Below, one piece after another: positions 34,947-43,209 of a stretch of 64,000 nt of DNA (the stretch's first letter is position 1; each line of letters opens with the position of its first letter). The notes beneath the pieces were generated by a model, which saw nothing but the letters and a program-made list of their open reading frames with translations, searched no databases and was not told where the DNA came from. Position numbers and translations under genes: made by a program. Origin of the DNA: Saprospiraceae bacterium (GTDB lineage: Bacteria; Bacteroidota; Bacteroidia; Chitinophagales; Saprospiraceae); the NCBI GenBank assembly GCA_016716335.1, contig JADJWN010000004.1, positions 62,001-126,000 of the forward strand, read 5' to 3'.

Positions 34947-37757
34947 TCATATCTTTTTTATCAGAGGGATGGTCACTTCAAAAAACCCGTCCCGGGGCCC
35001 TGCAGTCATATTTTTGCCTGCGATATTACTGTACCTTTTCATAAGTGTCTCCAGACCAAAGTGTGTGGATGGTATTTTATCCCTGCGGAGCCTTATTTCA
35101 TTCCTTACCTTCAATCTGTCCTCCGTGATGCTGATTTCGATTTTGAGAGGATGATGCACAGATACGACATTGTGTTTTACCACATTTTCTATGATAATCT
35201 GCAGGGTGAGAGGTATAATCTGATCATCAGTTACATGGGTTATCTGATTGTCAATCTGCAATCCTTTACCAAATCTGACCTGCAGAAGATACAGATAGTC
35301 TGATGCGATATTTAGTTCTTCATCGAGCGGTATGAGATCTTTATTCCTGTATTCGAGCACTGTGCGATAGAAATCGGCCATTCGCCCGGCAAACTCAAGA
35401 GCAGTATCCTTATCGGTTTCTATGGCTGATATCAGGGTATTGAAACTGTTGAACAAAAAGTGCGGATCTATCTGACTTTTGATCATCTCGAGTTCGCTTT
35501 TCATTTTTTCATTGGTCAGTTGCTGTATATAGCGTTTGCGCTTTTCGCGACTTCTGATGATTTGTACAGCGAGCAGAAAACATGAGACTATAAATATTAT
35601 GTAAAACCAGGTAGTCCTGTAAAATGGAGTCAGGATTTCAAAAGCCTGCTCATATACCACCGGCCAGGTAAAGCTCTCCTGCGTATCGCATTGAAGAATA
35701 AATTTATACTTGCCCGGTCTCATATTGGGAAAAATGAGTTTTTTATCCTTGGTATATATCCATCGGTCACTCTGTCCCACTATTTTGTATCTGAATGCGG
35801 GAGCGGAGGGATTATCCATCCATATGGCTGTGTAAGCTATCTGCAGGTCATTATTATGAAAAAGCAATGCCCCTTTTTTGTCTATGTGCCGGTGATCGTC
35901 TCCTGTATTGAACTGCTGTATGATCAACCGGAGTTGAGGCATTTCCGGTGCAGGTGTATATTGTATTATTCTTTTTTCATCCGAAAACCAGATATTGCCA
36001 TACGTATCACTTGCCAGTGCATGGAGATGTGCATTGATTTGTCTGAATTTCTGATTATTGCCGTAATTCCGGACTATGTGGTTTTCGGGGTCTAAGATAT
36101 CCATGCCGTTGGAGTGAAATATGTTGAGCCTGCCTTGATTATCCCCGATAATCCCGGATACTCCGGAAGTAAAAACTCCATTTTCAAAAGATTGTGGAGT
36201 GCCGGTTTTATGCTGAATATTGTACAACTCTCCTGAAGTGGTACTGTACCAGATAGTTCCGTTTTTATCCTCAGTAATACTCAGGATACTGTGCCTTGAA
36301 GGTATCGGGTTTATCACACCTTCGTTACTTACAGTCAATAACCCAAAACCGTCAGTACCTACCCACACCTGCTTTTTTGAATCCACAAATAAAGAATAAT
36401 TATATCCCGTAGTCAAACCTTCTTTTTTTGTGAAATTCCGGATTTTTCCGGTAGTGAGGTTCCACACAGTGATACCTCCCAATGTAGCTGCCCATATCTC
36501 CTGATCTTTTTTTGCCATGGAGATCACGTTATTGTTCAGAAGACCTTGCTTTTCGGTAAAAAAGGAAACCGATTTTCCCGATCTGTCGTAAATCATAATT
36601 CCCTCACCAAAGGTGCCGCAATACAACTTTCCGGTATGACAATCCGTAAGCAGGGATAACACATGTACATCTGATTTTATTATAGAGTTTGATAAGGTCC
36701 CTGTATTATATTCGAAGAGCCGGTTTTCATCAGCAAAATACAGGAGTGAATCGCATACTGCCAAAGCCTGCACATTTTTTACTCCTGCCAAAACAGTAAA
36801 AAACCGACTGTCGATACTCTTCAGCCCCTGCTTAGGTTCATAAAGCCATATTGTGCCGGTATCATCACAATACAATAATTCAGAAGAAGTTTTTTCCTCT
36901 GAGCATACTTCGCTGCGTTTCAAGGACGAGGATGGGAGGTGATAACTATATAGTCCTGTATGTCCCGGTACCAGCAAATAAAAGTTTTCCGGGTCATTGG
37001 CGGTAAGTTGGGTAATGGTTTTGCCTGATAAAAAATGTAATTGATCTCTTTTGTTTTGCAGAATTACATACAACCTGTTCTCAAAGGTACCGGCGGCGAG
37101 GGATTGATATTTTTCATTCCATGCCAGCGTGTAGATGATTTCCTTTTTAAGACCGACATATTCTTCAGGTATTACACAATCTATGTGTGTCATTTGAACA
37201 GATATTACCTGAACACCCATGTCAGTCCCTATGGCAATGCTGTTTTTTCGGATTTTTTCGAGACAATATATCTCATCACTCAGGATTCCGTCATCGATGT
37301 TATAATTAAGGAGTTGTCCATCCCTGCTATAAATAAATAATCCTGAACCATAAGTAGTGATAATTTTACTGCCGTTATCCATAAGTTTTATACCGGTAAT
37401 CCGGCTTATAATTTTTTTGTCGGCAAAGACCGGGGTAAGTTTTTCATTGTAAAAAATTGCAAGACCCCCGTCTTCATAACCCACCCAGAGACTATCTCCT
37501 TCAGTTTCCATGGCTGTCACCTTCTGAGTATTGTGCTCTTTTCTCAAATAAATTTCGGAGTTGCTGCCATCATATCTTATCAATCCATTTTCTGTACCTA
37601 TCCATACATATTCATCTCCCTGTCTGTACAAATTTGCCACTCTTGCTGCCCTTGCACCTAAGGCGTCTTTATGATACTGACATTCAATATATTGAGCCCG
37701 GGTCAGGATGTATGGCAAAATCAACAATCCGATCAACAACCTTCGGTTTGCTTTCAC
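34947..37757 (-). CDS. two-component sensor kinase with periplasmic propeller (Reg_prop/Y_Y_Y/LytS-type His kinase)
   Basis: 936 residues. An N-terminal signal peptide is followed by about 600 residues of propeller repeats (YVWIGTENGLIRYDGSNSE, IWAATLGGITVWNLTTGK, VWVGTDGFGLLTV). A Y_Y_Y-type beta domain (FRYKIVGQSDRWIYTKDKK) and one membrane helix (TTWFYIIFIVSCFLLAVQII) come next. The cytoplasmic part has IKSQIDPHFLFNSFNTLI with the phospho-His, and the N-box LTLQIIIENVVKHN. This is the architecture of Bacteroidota surface-sensing systems, except that the output regulator is a separate LytTR protein. Its start overlaps the yceI stop by four bases (ATGA). Confidence 0.9.
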   Translation of the reverse strand: MKANRRLLIGLLILPYILTRAQYIECQYHKDALGARAARVANLYRQGDEYVWIGTENGLIRYDGSNSEIYLRKEHNTQKVTAMETEGDSLWVGYEDGGLAIFYNEKLTPVFADKKIISRITGIKLMDNGSKIITTYGSGLFIYSRDGQLLNYNIDDGILSDEIYCLEKIRKNSIAIGTDMGVQVISVQMTHIDCVIPEEYVGLKKEIIYTLAWNEKYQSLAAGTFENRLYVILQNKRDQLHFLSGKTITQLTANDPENFYLLVPGHTGLYSYHLPSSSLKRSEVCSEEKTSSELLYCDDTGTIWLYEPKQGLKSIDSRFFTVLAGVKNVQALAVCDSLLYFADENRLFEYNTGTLSNSIIKSDVHVLSLLTDCHTGKLYCGTFGEGIMIYDRSGKSVSFFTEKQGLLNNNVISMAKKDQEIWAATLGGITVWNLTTGKIRNFTKKEGLTTGYNYSLFVDSKKQVWVGTDGFGLLTVSNEGVINPIPSRHSILSITEDKNGTIWYSTTSGELYNIQHKTGTPQSFENGVFTSGVSGIIGDNQGRLNIFHSNGMDILDPENHIVRNYGNNQKFRQINAHLHALASDTYGNIWFSDEKRIIQYTPAPEMPQLRLIIQQFNTGDDHRHIDKKGALLFHNNDLQIAYTAIWMDNPSAPAFRYKIVGQSDRWIYTKDKKLIFPNMRPGKYKFILQCDTQESFTWPVVYEQAFEILTPFYRTTWFYIIFIVSCFLLAVQIIRSREKRKRYIQQLTNEKMKSELEMIKSQIDPHFLFNSFNTLISAIETDKDTALEFAGRMADFYRTVLEYRNKDLIPLDEELNIASDYLYLLQVRFGKGLQIDNQITHVTDDQIIPLTLQIIIENVVKHNVVSVHHPLKIEISITEDRLKVRNEIRLRRDKIPSTHFGLETLMKRYSNIAGKNMTAGPRDGFFEVTIPLIKKI

Positions 37758-38287
37758 TTCGCTACAGATTTTGCATCTACCGTAATTTTGATTTCCTCAC
37801 TGATTTTATTCAGGACTATTCTCGGGATATGGATGTTAAAATCACTCAGTAACACAGTGAATTCCGAATGAATCTGTATCTGGCCATTCTTAATATTGAT
37901 GGTGTGCTTTAGGATTTTTTCCCGGGCAACCCCTTTCACTTCAAATTTTCCTTTTGTTCTTACCACAAATTCTCCCTGTGCACTAATATCAATCGGGTCC
38001 AGCAGTTTGCCGCTGTAGCTTGCCAGAGGATATTTGTCAGAATCCATGTAGTTTTCATGAAAATGTTCTTTCTGAAGAGCACTGTTGAATCCTTCAAAAC
38101 TTTTGATAGAAACGGTGAATGCAAATCTGCCGTCTTCGGGTGTAATTACGCCCTGTACCTTGTCTGCCACTGCGGTGATATATTCCAGTGGAGCATCCGA
38201 TTCAAATCTTACTTTGCCCGCAAATTTCCACTGTCCGGAGACAGAATTTGCAACGATTAGAAACCAAATAAAAAGAAAGCTGCGCAT
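37754..38287 (-). CDS. YceI family periplasmic protein, in an operon with a sensor kinase
   Basis: 177 residues with signal peptide MRSFLFIWFLIVANSVSG. The lipocalin-like YceI pattern is seen in KVRFESDAPLEYITAVADKV, FNSALQKEHFHENYMDSDKY and FEVKGVAREKIL. YceI proteins bind isoprenoid-type lipids in the periplasm. The stop overlaps the kinase start, giving a yceI-kinase-regulator operon. A second YceI gene lies in the divergent operon at 40134; the two share the HFxENYM-(D/E)-S-(D/N)-K segment and may be related by duplication. Confidence 0.9.
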   Translation of the reverse strand: MRSFLFIWFLIVANSVSGQWKFAGKVRFESDAPLEYITAVADKVQGVITPEDGRFAFTVSIKSFEGFNSALQKEHFHENYMDSDKYPLASYSGKLLDPIDISAQGEFVVRTKGKFEVKGVAREKILKHTINIKNGQIQIHSEFTVLLSDFNIHIPRIVLNKISEEIKITVDAKSVAK

Positions 38288-38291
38288 GTGA

Positions 38292-38299
38292 CAAAATTA
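38292..38299 (-). promoter_or_regulatory. predicted -7 box of the yceI-kinase-regulator operon
   Basis: On the minus strand TAATTTTG ends five bases before the yceI ATG, a match to TAnnTTTG. The transcript would be almost leaderless. No clear -33 element was seen. Confidence 0.4.
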
Positions 38300-38532
38300 A
38301 TATATTTCTCCGACCCTTTGTACTGCTTTGTCTGAACGGGCAAATTAAGGGTCTGTACAGGTATGTTTCGACAAAAAGTGAAACGGAAACAGAATAACAA
38401 AGTTAACCGATAAGCAGTCCTTAATACTCGAATTTTTAGTCAGTCGGGCTTGTTTTACTGCATCTTTTCCCGTTCATCCTTGTTTTATACCCGTTGAGCG
38501 TGCTTATATGAATCGGTATTATTCAATCGTAT

Positions 38533-38540
38533 TACATTTG
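38533..38540 (+). promoter_or_regulatory. predicted -7 box of the cytochrome operon
   Basis: TACATTTG at 38533-38540 fits TAnnTTTG, 16 bases before the ATG at 38557. The two operons run divergently from this 270-bp region, so a shared regulator is possible. Confidence 0.4.
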
Positions 38541-38556
38541 TTGCAAAATTTATGAT

Positions 38557-39311
38557 ATGACAAAGTATCAGTTCATATTTCTGGTAATAATTTCCTTAGC
38601 AGGATCTGTATTGCTTTCCTGCAAGCACAATCCTGTACTGGGAGACGACAATTCAGACCCTAATCCCAATCCGGTAGATACCACCATGAATCCGGTAGAT
38701 ACCACCGGCAATACCAACCCCTGCCTTCCGGATGTGGTATATTTTAAAAAGATGTACTTCCCATTCTCAGATCCAACTGTGCTTTCAGTGGTTGTCACAA
38801 TTCAGTTTCAGCAGCAGATGGTGTTAAACTGGACAGTTATGAGAATGTGGTAAAAACCGGTAAACTTGAGATAAACAACCCTGTAAAAAGCGAAATGTAC
38901 AAAGTATTGATAGAGCCAAAGGATAAGGACAGGATGCCTCCGCCTCCTGCACCGCGATTGAGCCAGGACCAGATAAACATTATTTTAAAATGGATTCAGC
39001 AGGGTGCTAAAAATCTGACCTGTAATGAATCCGGATCTGTCTGTAACACCGTAAATATTAGCTATAAGGATTTTATCAAGCCTTTACTGACCAACAGTTG
39101 TGTGGGATGTCATAATGTATCCAATCCCGGCGGCGGTATTAAACTGGATAGTTACAGTGATGTAAAATCAGCTGCTCAATCCGGAAAGCTCTACGGAGCA
39201 GTCAATCACAGTCCCGGATTCAAACCCATGCCTCAGGGAGGTAATAAGATGTCGGTCTGCAATATTGCCAAAATAAAATCCTGGATTGAAGCAGGTACCT
39301 TGAACAATTAA
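38557..39311 (+). CDS. c-type cytochrome lipoprotein with two haem motifs, single-base frameshift
   Basis: The lipoprotein signal ends LLSCKHN, followed by an Asp/Pro/Thr linker. The frame breaks in the A-run at 38746-38750; adding one A gives VYFKKDVLPILRSNCAFSGC and H, a C-x4-C-H haem-binding motif typical of this Bacteroidota family. The second frame (from about 38760) continues to the stop and includes NSCVGCHN, a C-x2-C-H motif, and PMPQGGNKMSVCN. The repaired protein has about 251 residues. It probably transfers electrons at the outer face of the cell envelope. The same haem-domain pattern occurs in the next gene. Confidence 0.8.
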
Positions 39312-39323
39312 ATATTCCATATT

Positions 39324-39698
39324 ATGCCACGGTTATTCTTAATTTTTGCTTTGGTAGTTTTGGTCAGCTTTCAGGCTTGTTATTACGATAATGAAGAAGA
39401 GTTATATCCCAATATCACCTGTAACACAGACAATATAAAGTATTCTTCAGACATCAATGCCATCCTCACCGCAAGATGCCTGTCATGTCACAATGCTGCC
39501 TCTGCATCCTCCATCGGTGCAGGTATCAATCTCGAAGGATACAACAATCTCAAAGTCTGGATTGACAATAACCGTTTCATGGGCGCAATCAGACATAGTG
39601 CCGGGTTTTCACCCATGCCCAAAGGCGGCAGCAAATTGCCGGATTGCGAACTTAAGAAAATTGAAAGCTGGGCAAATGCCGGTTTTCCGAATAATTGA
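39324..39698 (+). CDS. single-haem c-type cytochrome lipoprotein
   Basis: 124 residues. The signal peptide ends SFQACYY, giving a lipoprotein Cys. ARCLSCHNAASAS carries the C-x2-C-H haem motif, and the tail SPMPKGGSKLPDCELKKIES parallels the C-terminal domain of the upstream cytochrome. The Met in SPMPKGG is a candidate distal ligand. Gene spacing of 12 bp shows that it is in the same operon. Confidence 0.85.
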   Translation: MPRLFLIFALVVLVSFQACYYDNEEELYPNITCNTDNIKYSSDINAILTARCLSCHNAASASSIGAGINLEGYNNLKVWIDNNRFMGAIRHSAGFSPMPKGGSKLPDCELKKIESWANAGFPNN

Positions 39699-39719
39699 CA
39701 ACACTTAAAACTGTACAAA

Positions 39720-40121
39720 ATGAAAAAATGGTTAGGAATTCTCCTGGTTCTGGCTTTGGCAGGTGGCGTCATCGGCTACAAAATGTACAATAAGCCCCAC
39801 AAAGACCTTTCATCCGCTTCACCGGATTATGTGCTTTTTCCGTCCACTCTGGTCAATGAATATGAGGAAGATGAGGATGCAGCCAATGCAAAATATCTCG
39901 ACAAAGTCATTGAGCTCAAAGGCAAGGTAAGAGAAATCAGTCAGGACGGTACGGGTAATTTTATCATGGAGACAGGCAATCCTCTCTCAGGCGTGCAATG
40001 TGCTCTGCTCAATCCTGAGGACATTCGAAGTCTCTCTGAAGGAGCAACCGTCACGGTAAGAGGGATCTGTACAGGTAAGCTTATGGATGTCAATCTGTCG
40101 AGATGTGTTATTATTTTATAA
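39720..40121 (+). CDS. OB-fold (tRNA_anti-like) membrane-anchored protein
   Basis: 133 residues: one N-terminal membrane anchor (KKWLGILLVLALAGGVIGY), a short linker, and a small beta-rich domain. YLDKVIELKGKVREISQDG and GATVTVRGICTGKLMD are typical of the tRNA_anti-like/OB family of Bacteroidota. It sits 21 bp after the cytochrome gene and 12 bp before yceI, the usual company of these OB proteins. Function unknown; nucleic-acid binding is not implied in this setting. Confidence 0.75.
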   Translation: MKKWLGILLVLALAGGVIGYKMYNKPHKDLSSASPDYVLFPSTLVNEYEEDEDAANAKYLDKVIELKGKVREISQDGTGNFIMETGNPLSGVQCALLNPEDIRSLSEGATVTVRGICTGKLMDVNLSRCVIIL

Positions 40122-40133
40122 ACAAACAAAAAA

Positions 40134-40697
40134 ATGTATTCAATGAAAAGAGTGTTAATTTTAAGTTGCATGTTAGTAATCATTGCTCATGCATCATTTG
40201 CCCAGAAATATTTTACCAAGACAGGTCAGATATCCTTTTACTCGGATACGCCTCTGGAAAAAATCGAAGCACACACCAAGTCAGCCACCTGCGTGCTGGA
40301 TGGCTCCAACGGTAAAATGGAATTTGCCGTACTGATAAAAAGTTTTCAGTTTGAAAAAGCTTTGATGCAGGAACATTTCAATGAAAACTATATGGAGAGT
40401 AACAAATTTCCCAAATCCACTTTTAAGGGACAGATTGACAATTTTAATTCCGTGGATCTTTCAAAAAACGGGAGGTACAATGCAAAAGTAAGCGGTCAGC
40501 TCACCATCCACGGTGTAACCAAAGATGTAAGCACCGATGCAATAATACAGGTACAGGGTGATAAGCTGGATTGTCAGTCCACTTTTGAGGTAGCAGTGGC
40601 AGATTACGGTATCACCATCCCCGCAGTAGTGAAGGACAACATTGCCAAAGTTGTCAAAATCAAAGTGATGGCTAATCTTGAGCCCTTAAAACAATAA
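40134..40697 (+). CDS. YceI family periplasmic protein
   Basis: 187 residues from ATG 40134; a second in-frame ATG at 40143 (MKRVLILSCMLVIIAHASFA) gives the better signal peptide. The YceI fold is shown by GQISFYSDTPLEKIEAHTKS, EHFNENYMESNKFPKSTFKG and GQLTIHGVTKDVSTDA. Its place in a cytochrome/DUF5777 operon suggests a role with a lipid-soluble electron carrier such as a quinone; this is inference. Confidence 0.9.
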   Translation: MYSMKRVLILSCMLVIIAHASFAQKYFTKTGQISFYSDTPLEKIEAHTKSATCVLDGSNGKMEFAVLIKSFQFEKALMQEHFNENYMESNKFPKSTFKGQIDNFNSVDLSKNGRYNAKVSGQLTIHGVTKDVSTDAIIQVQGDKLDCQSTFEVAVADYGITIPAVVKDNIAKVVKIKVMANLEPLKQ

Positions 40698-40718
40698 TTA
40701 AGTCATAAATCTATTCTG

Positions 40719-41609
40719 ATGAAATCATTATTGCCCTTTTTATTATTCACTATACTTTTTCAGAATATTGCTGTCGCTCAGGAAGAAGACCTACTGTCAC
40801 TGCTGGGAGAAGAGGAGACTACCGAGTATGTCAATGCCAGCTTCAAGACTAACAGAGTAATCAATCTTCACTCCCTGGAGAGTACGGCATATGGGGTGCT
40901 GGATTTTAAGATCAATCACAGATTCAGTCCGATCAGCGAGGGTTTTTATGATTTGTTTGGACTGGATGGAGCCAATATCCGGCTGGGTCTTGATTATGGA
41001 GTCTCTGATGTACTGACTATCGGAGCGGGCAGGAGCAGTCAGGATAAAACTTATGATGGTTACATCAAGTACAAATTTCTCAGACAAAGTACCGGTAAAA
41101 AGAATTTTCCCTTTACTGCAGCTATCCTTGCCACCACGACTCTCAAAAGTATCCGCTGGGCCAATCCGGATCGGGAGAATTATTTTTCCAGCAGGCTGAG
41201 TTACTGCTGGCAGATGATCATAGGCCGGAAGTTCACAGAATCTTTTTCTTTGCAACTCAGCCCTACTGTGGTGCATCGCAACCTTGTCAAAACCAAAGCC
41301 GAAAAAAATGATGTATATGCATTGGGTGCTGCCGGAAGGATAAAACTAAGTAAAAGGGTGGCTCTGAATGCTGAATATATTTATGTTTTACCGGATCAGC
41401 TTGCTCCGGAATATAAGAATGCCCTATCCATTGGATTTGACATTGAAACCGGAGGGCATGTGTTCCAGTTACATTTTTCCAATAGCCGGGCTATGGTAGA
41501 GCCTGCATTCATTACCGAAAATACCCGAAGCTGGGATTCGCTGGAAGGCATACATTTCGGATTTAATATCAGCAGGGTATTCACGCTGAAGCGGAAAAAT
41601 CTGGATTGA
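40719..41609 (+). CDS. DUF5777 family outer-membrane beta-barrel protein
   Basis: 296 residues with signal peptide ending AVAQEEDLL. LESTAYGVLDFKINHRFSP and GANIRLGLDYGVSDVLTIG, followed by alternating hydrophobic strands, fit the DUF5777 family of predicted outer-membrane barrels. It closes the five-gene operon cytochrome-cytochrome-OB-YceI-DUF5777. The set looks like an envelope redox module. Confidence 0.82.
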   Translation: MKSLLPFLLFTILFQNIAVAQEEDLLSLLGEEETTEYVNASFKTNRVINLHSLESTAYGVLDFKINHRFSPISEGFYDLFGLDGANIRLGLDYGVSDVLTIGAGRSSQDKTYDGYIKYKFLRQSTGKKNFPFTAAILATTTLKSIRWANPDRENYFSSRLSYCWQMIIGRKFTESFSLQLSPTVVHRNLVKTKAEKNDVYALGAAGRIKLSKRVALNAEYIYVLPDQLAPEYKNALSIGFDIETGGHVFQLHFSNSRAMVEPAFITENTRSWDSLEGIHFGFNISRVFTLKRKNLD

Positions 41610-41676
41610 TAAGTCTGGTGAATAAAGGGCTATCTTTAAGGATAGTATTCTGGCCTGTTAAGGTTTTGTCTGAATT

Positions 41677-42270
41677 TCAACTGTCCATGAGTCTTCGCTT
41701 CATTGTTTCAAATTCTTCATCGGTAATGAGTCCTTCTGATTTCATTTGTGCCAGGTCCTTAAGTTTGTCCACCAGTCCTGCGGCTTCTGCTGCTTTTTGG
41801 TCTGCTTCCTGCTTTTTGCGCAACTGTTCTGCTACTTCCTTGCCTTTTTCGAATTTTTCGTTGTAGTAATTCTTCAGTCGACCGGGGTCGAAATCCAGAA
41901 AAGTACCTCCGGTCTCAAAATGCTTTTTAAACACTTCGCCCAATGCATAAGTGGAAGCACCTGAAAGCACGGACATGGTGATACCTCCAAGGATGGAACC
42001 CACTCCCGGAATAAATTTTACCGCTCTTGCCCCCAGTCTGGCAAGGCCAGAACCGGTCAAGGCCGTAATGATAGCTTTGCCCTCCGTCTGCTTAAAATCC
42101 ACTTCGTATATTTTGCACATTTGCCGGATCATATCCAGCTGTATGGCTCCTACGGCAAATAAATCAGCAATCGGTACAGGTATAAATCCTGCACCCATAG
42201 ACCATATCATATGATTGCGGATGACTGCATCTGCCGCCACAGTACGATTACTTTTATTTTGTTCAGACAT
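41677..42270 (-). CDS. DUF697 membrane protein with C-terminal SHOCT domain
   Basis: 197 residues. The N-terminal part has MIWSMGAGFIPVPIADLFAV and FIPGVGSILGGITMSVLSG, the two glycine-rich helices of DUF697. A coiled coil rich in K/E/A follows (about 125-165). The C-terminus LAQMKSEGLITDEEFETMKR is a SHOCT domain. SHOCT modules often mediate oligomer formation. No partner GTPase gene is adjacent. Confidence 0.82.
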   Translation of the reverse strand: MSEQNKSNRTVAADAVIRNHMIWSMGAGFIPVPIADLFAVGAIQLDMIRQMCKIYEVDFKQTEGKAIITALTGSGLARLGARAVKFIPGVGSILGGITMSVLSGASTYALGEVFKKHFETGGTFLDFDPGRLKNYYNEKFEKGKEVAEQLRKKQEADQKAAEAAGLVDKLKDLAQMKSEGLITDEEFETMKRRLMDS

Positions 42271-42430
42271 AGTTTACTGATTTTATAAATATTCCAAATG
42301 CTGCACAAAGTTGAGGGAAAATTTTAAACCTTCCTTGATTTTTCCGATGAAAGGCTGCTTTACGGAGACAGAATTTTGAAATCCCGGCACTTTGGATATT
42401 TCCTGATGACAGTTCAAATTCCTTAAAATA

Positions 42431-42460
42431 AAAAAGCCCTGTTTTCTGACAGGGCCTTTG
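42431..42460 (-). terminator. intrinsic terminator of mscL
   Basis: On the minus strand GCCCTG-N8-CAGGGC is followed by a run of six T. It ends the mscL transcript 12 bp after its stop codon. Confidence 0.8.
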
Positions 42461-42471
42461 AATATTTGTGA

Positions 42472-42876
42472 TTATTTTTTCAGTAAATCCCGGATTTCAG
42501 CCAGGAGCTCTTCCTGTGTCGGTCCTGCAGGTGCAGGTGGTGGTGGCGGAGTTTTGGTTTTGTTGTATGCTTTTACTACCATAAACATTACAAATCCTAC
42601 GATTACAAGATTGACGATGGTGTTGATCCATGCACCGTAACGCACCGCATTTTCAGGGCTCACTTCGACTCCGTTTTCTACCACAGCTGGTGTAAGTACA
42701 TATTTCAGATTGGCAAAATCTACTCCTCCGGATATTTGTCCCACCAATGGCATGGCGATATCATTGACAAATCCATTGACCACAGCACCCACAGCACCTG
42801 CCATAATCACTGCTACGGCAAATTCTATGACATTGCCGGTTTTGATAAAATTGATAAATTCTTTGAGCATAAACAA
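42472..42876 (-). CDS. mscL: large-conductance mechanosensitive channel
   Basis: 134 residues. TM1 contains GNVIEFAVAVIMAGAVGAVV, the gate helix; FVNDIAMPLVGQISGG follows. TM2 is WINTIVNLVIVGFVMFMVV. A proline-rich linker (PPPPPAPAGPT) leads to the C-terminal helix EELLAEIRDLLKK. The homopentamer opens on membrane tension to release solutes in hypo-osmotic shock. It is a single-gene unit with its own terminator. Confidence 0.95.
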   Translation of the reverse strand: MFMLKEFINFIKTGNVIEFAVAVIMAGAVGAVVNGFVNDIAMPLVGQISGGVDFANLKYVLTPAVVENGVEVSPENAVRYGAWINTIVNLVIVGFVMFMVVKAYNKTKTPPPPPAPAGPTQEELLAEIRDLLKK

Positions 42877-42996
42877 TTGTTTTGAATGGTTAAAAAATAA
42901 AAATGACTTGTAATTATACGCAGGATTTCTTTTTTGTCACAGCTATTTACCATTTTTTTTATTAACTTTACATTTTGTAAAATCTGATAAGGCTGA

Positions 42997-43176
42997 ATGA
43001 ATGCTATGACAATTGATCTCTTGTGGGACTTTACCGGCCTGATCCTGATGATTGCCGGTTTAATTATTTACAGAAAAAAATATATCAGTTCTGATAAGAA
43101 CTATGGTAGATATCGTTTTTTTACCCTTTTGGCCATACTGTTCATTCTGCTGGTTTCGCGATTTTATCTACAGTGA
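42997..43176 (+). CDS. small two-helix membrane protein (59 aa)
   Basis: MNAMTIDLLWDFTGLILMIA opens a first hydrophobic helix, then a short loop rich in Lys, Tyr and Arg (RKKYISSDKNYGRYR), then FFTLLAILFILLVSRFYLQ as a second helix. Both loop charge and hydrophobic lengths fit a small inner-membrane hairpin. It converges on purA, ending 34 bp from its stop. No family recognised. Confidence 0.5.
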   Translation: MNAMTIDLLWDFTGLILMIAGLIIYRKKYISSDKNYGRYRFFTLLAILFILLVSRFYLQ

Positions 43177-43209
43177 AGTATTCGGAAAATTCTGCGATAC
43201 ACTCAGAAA

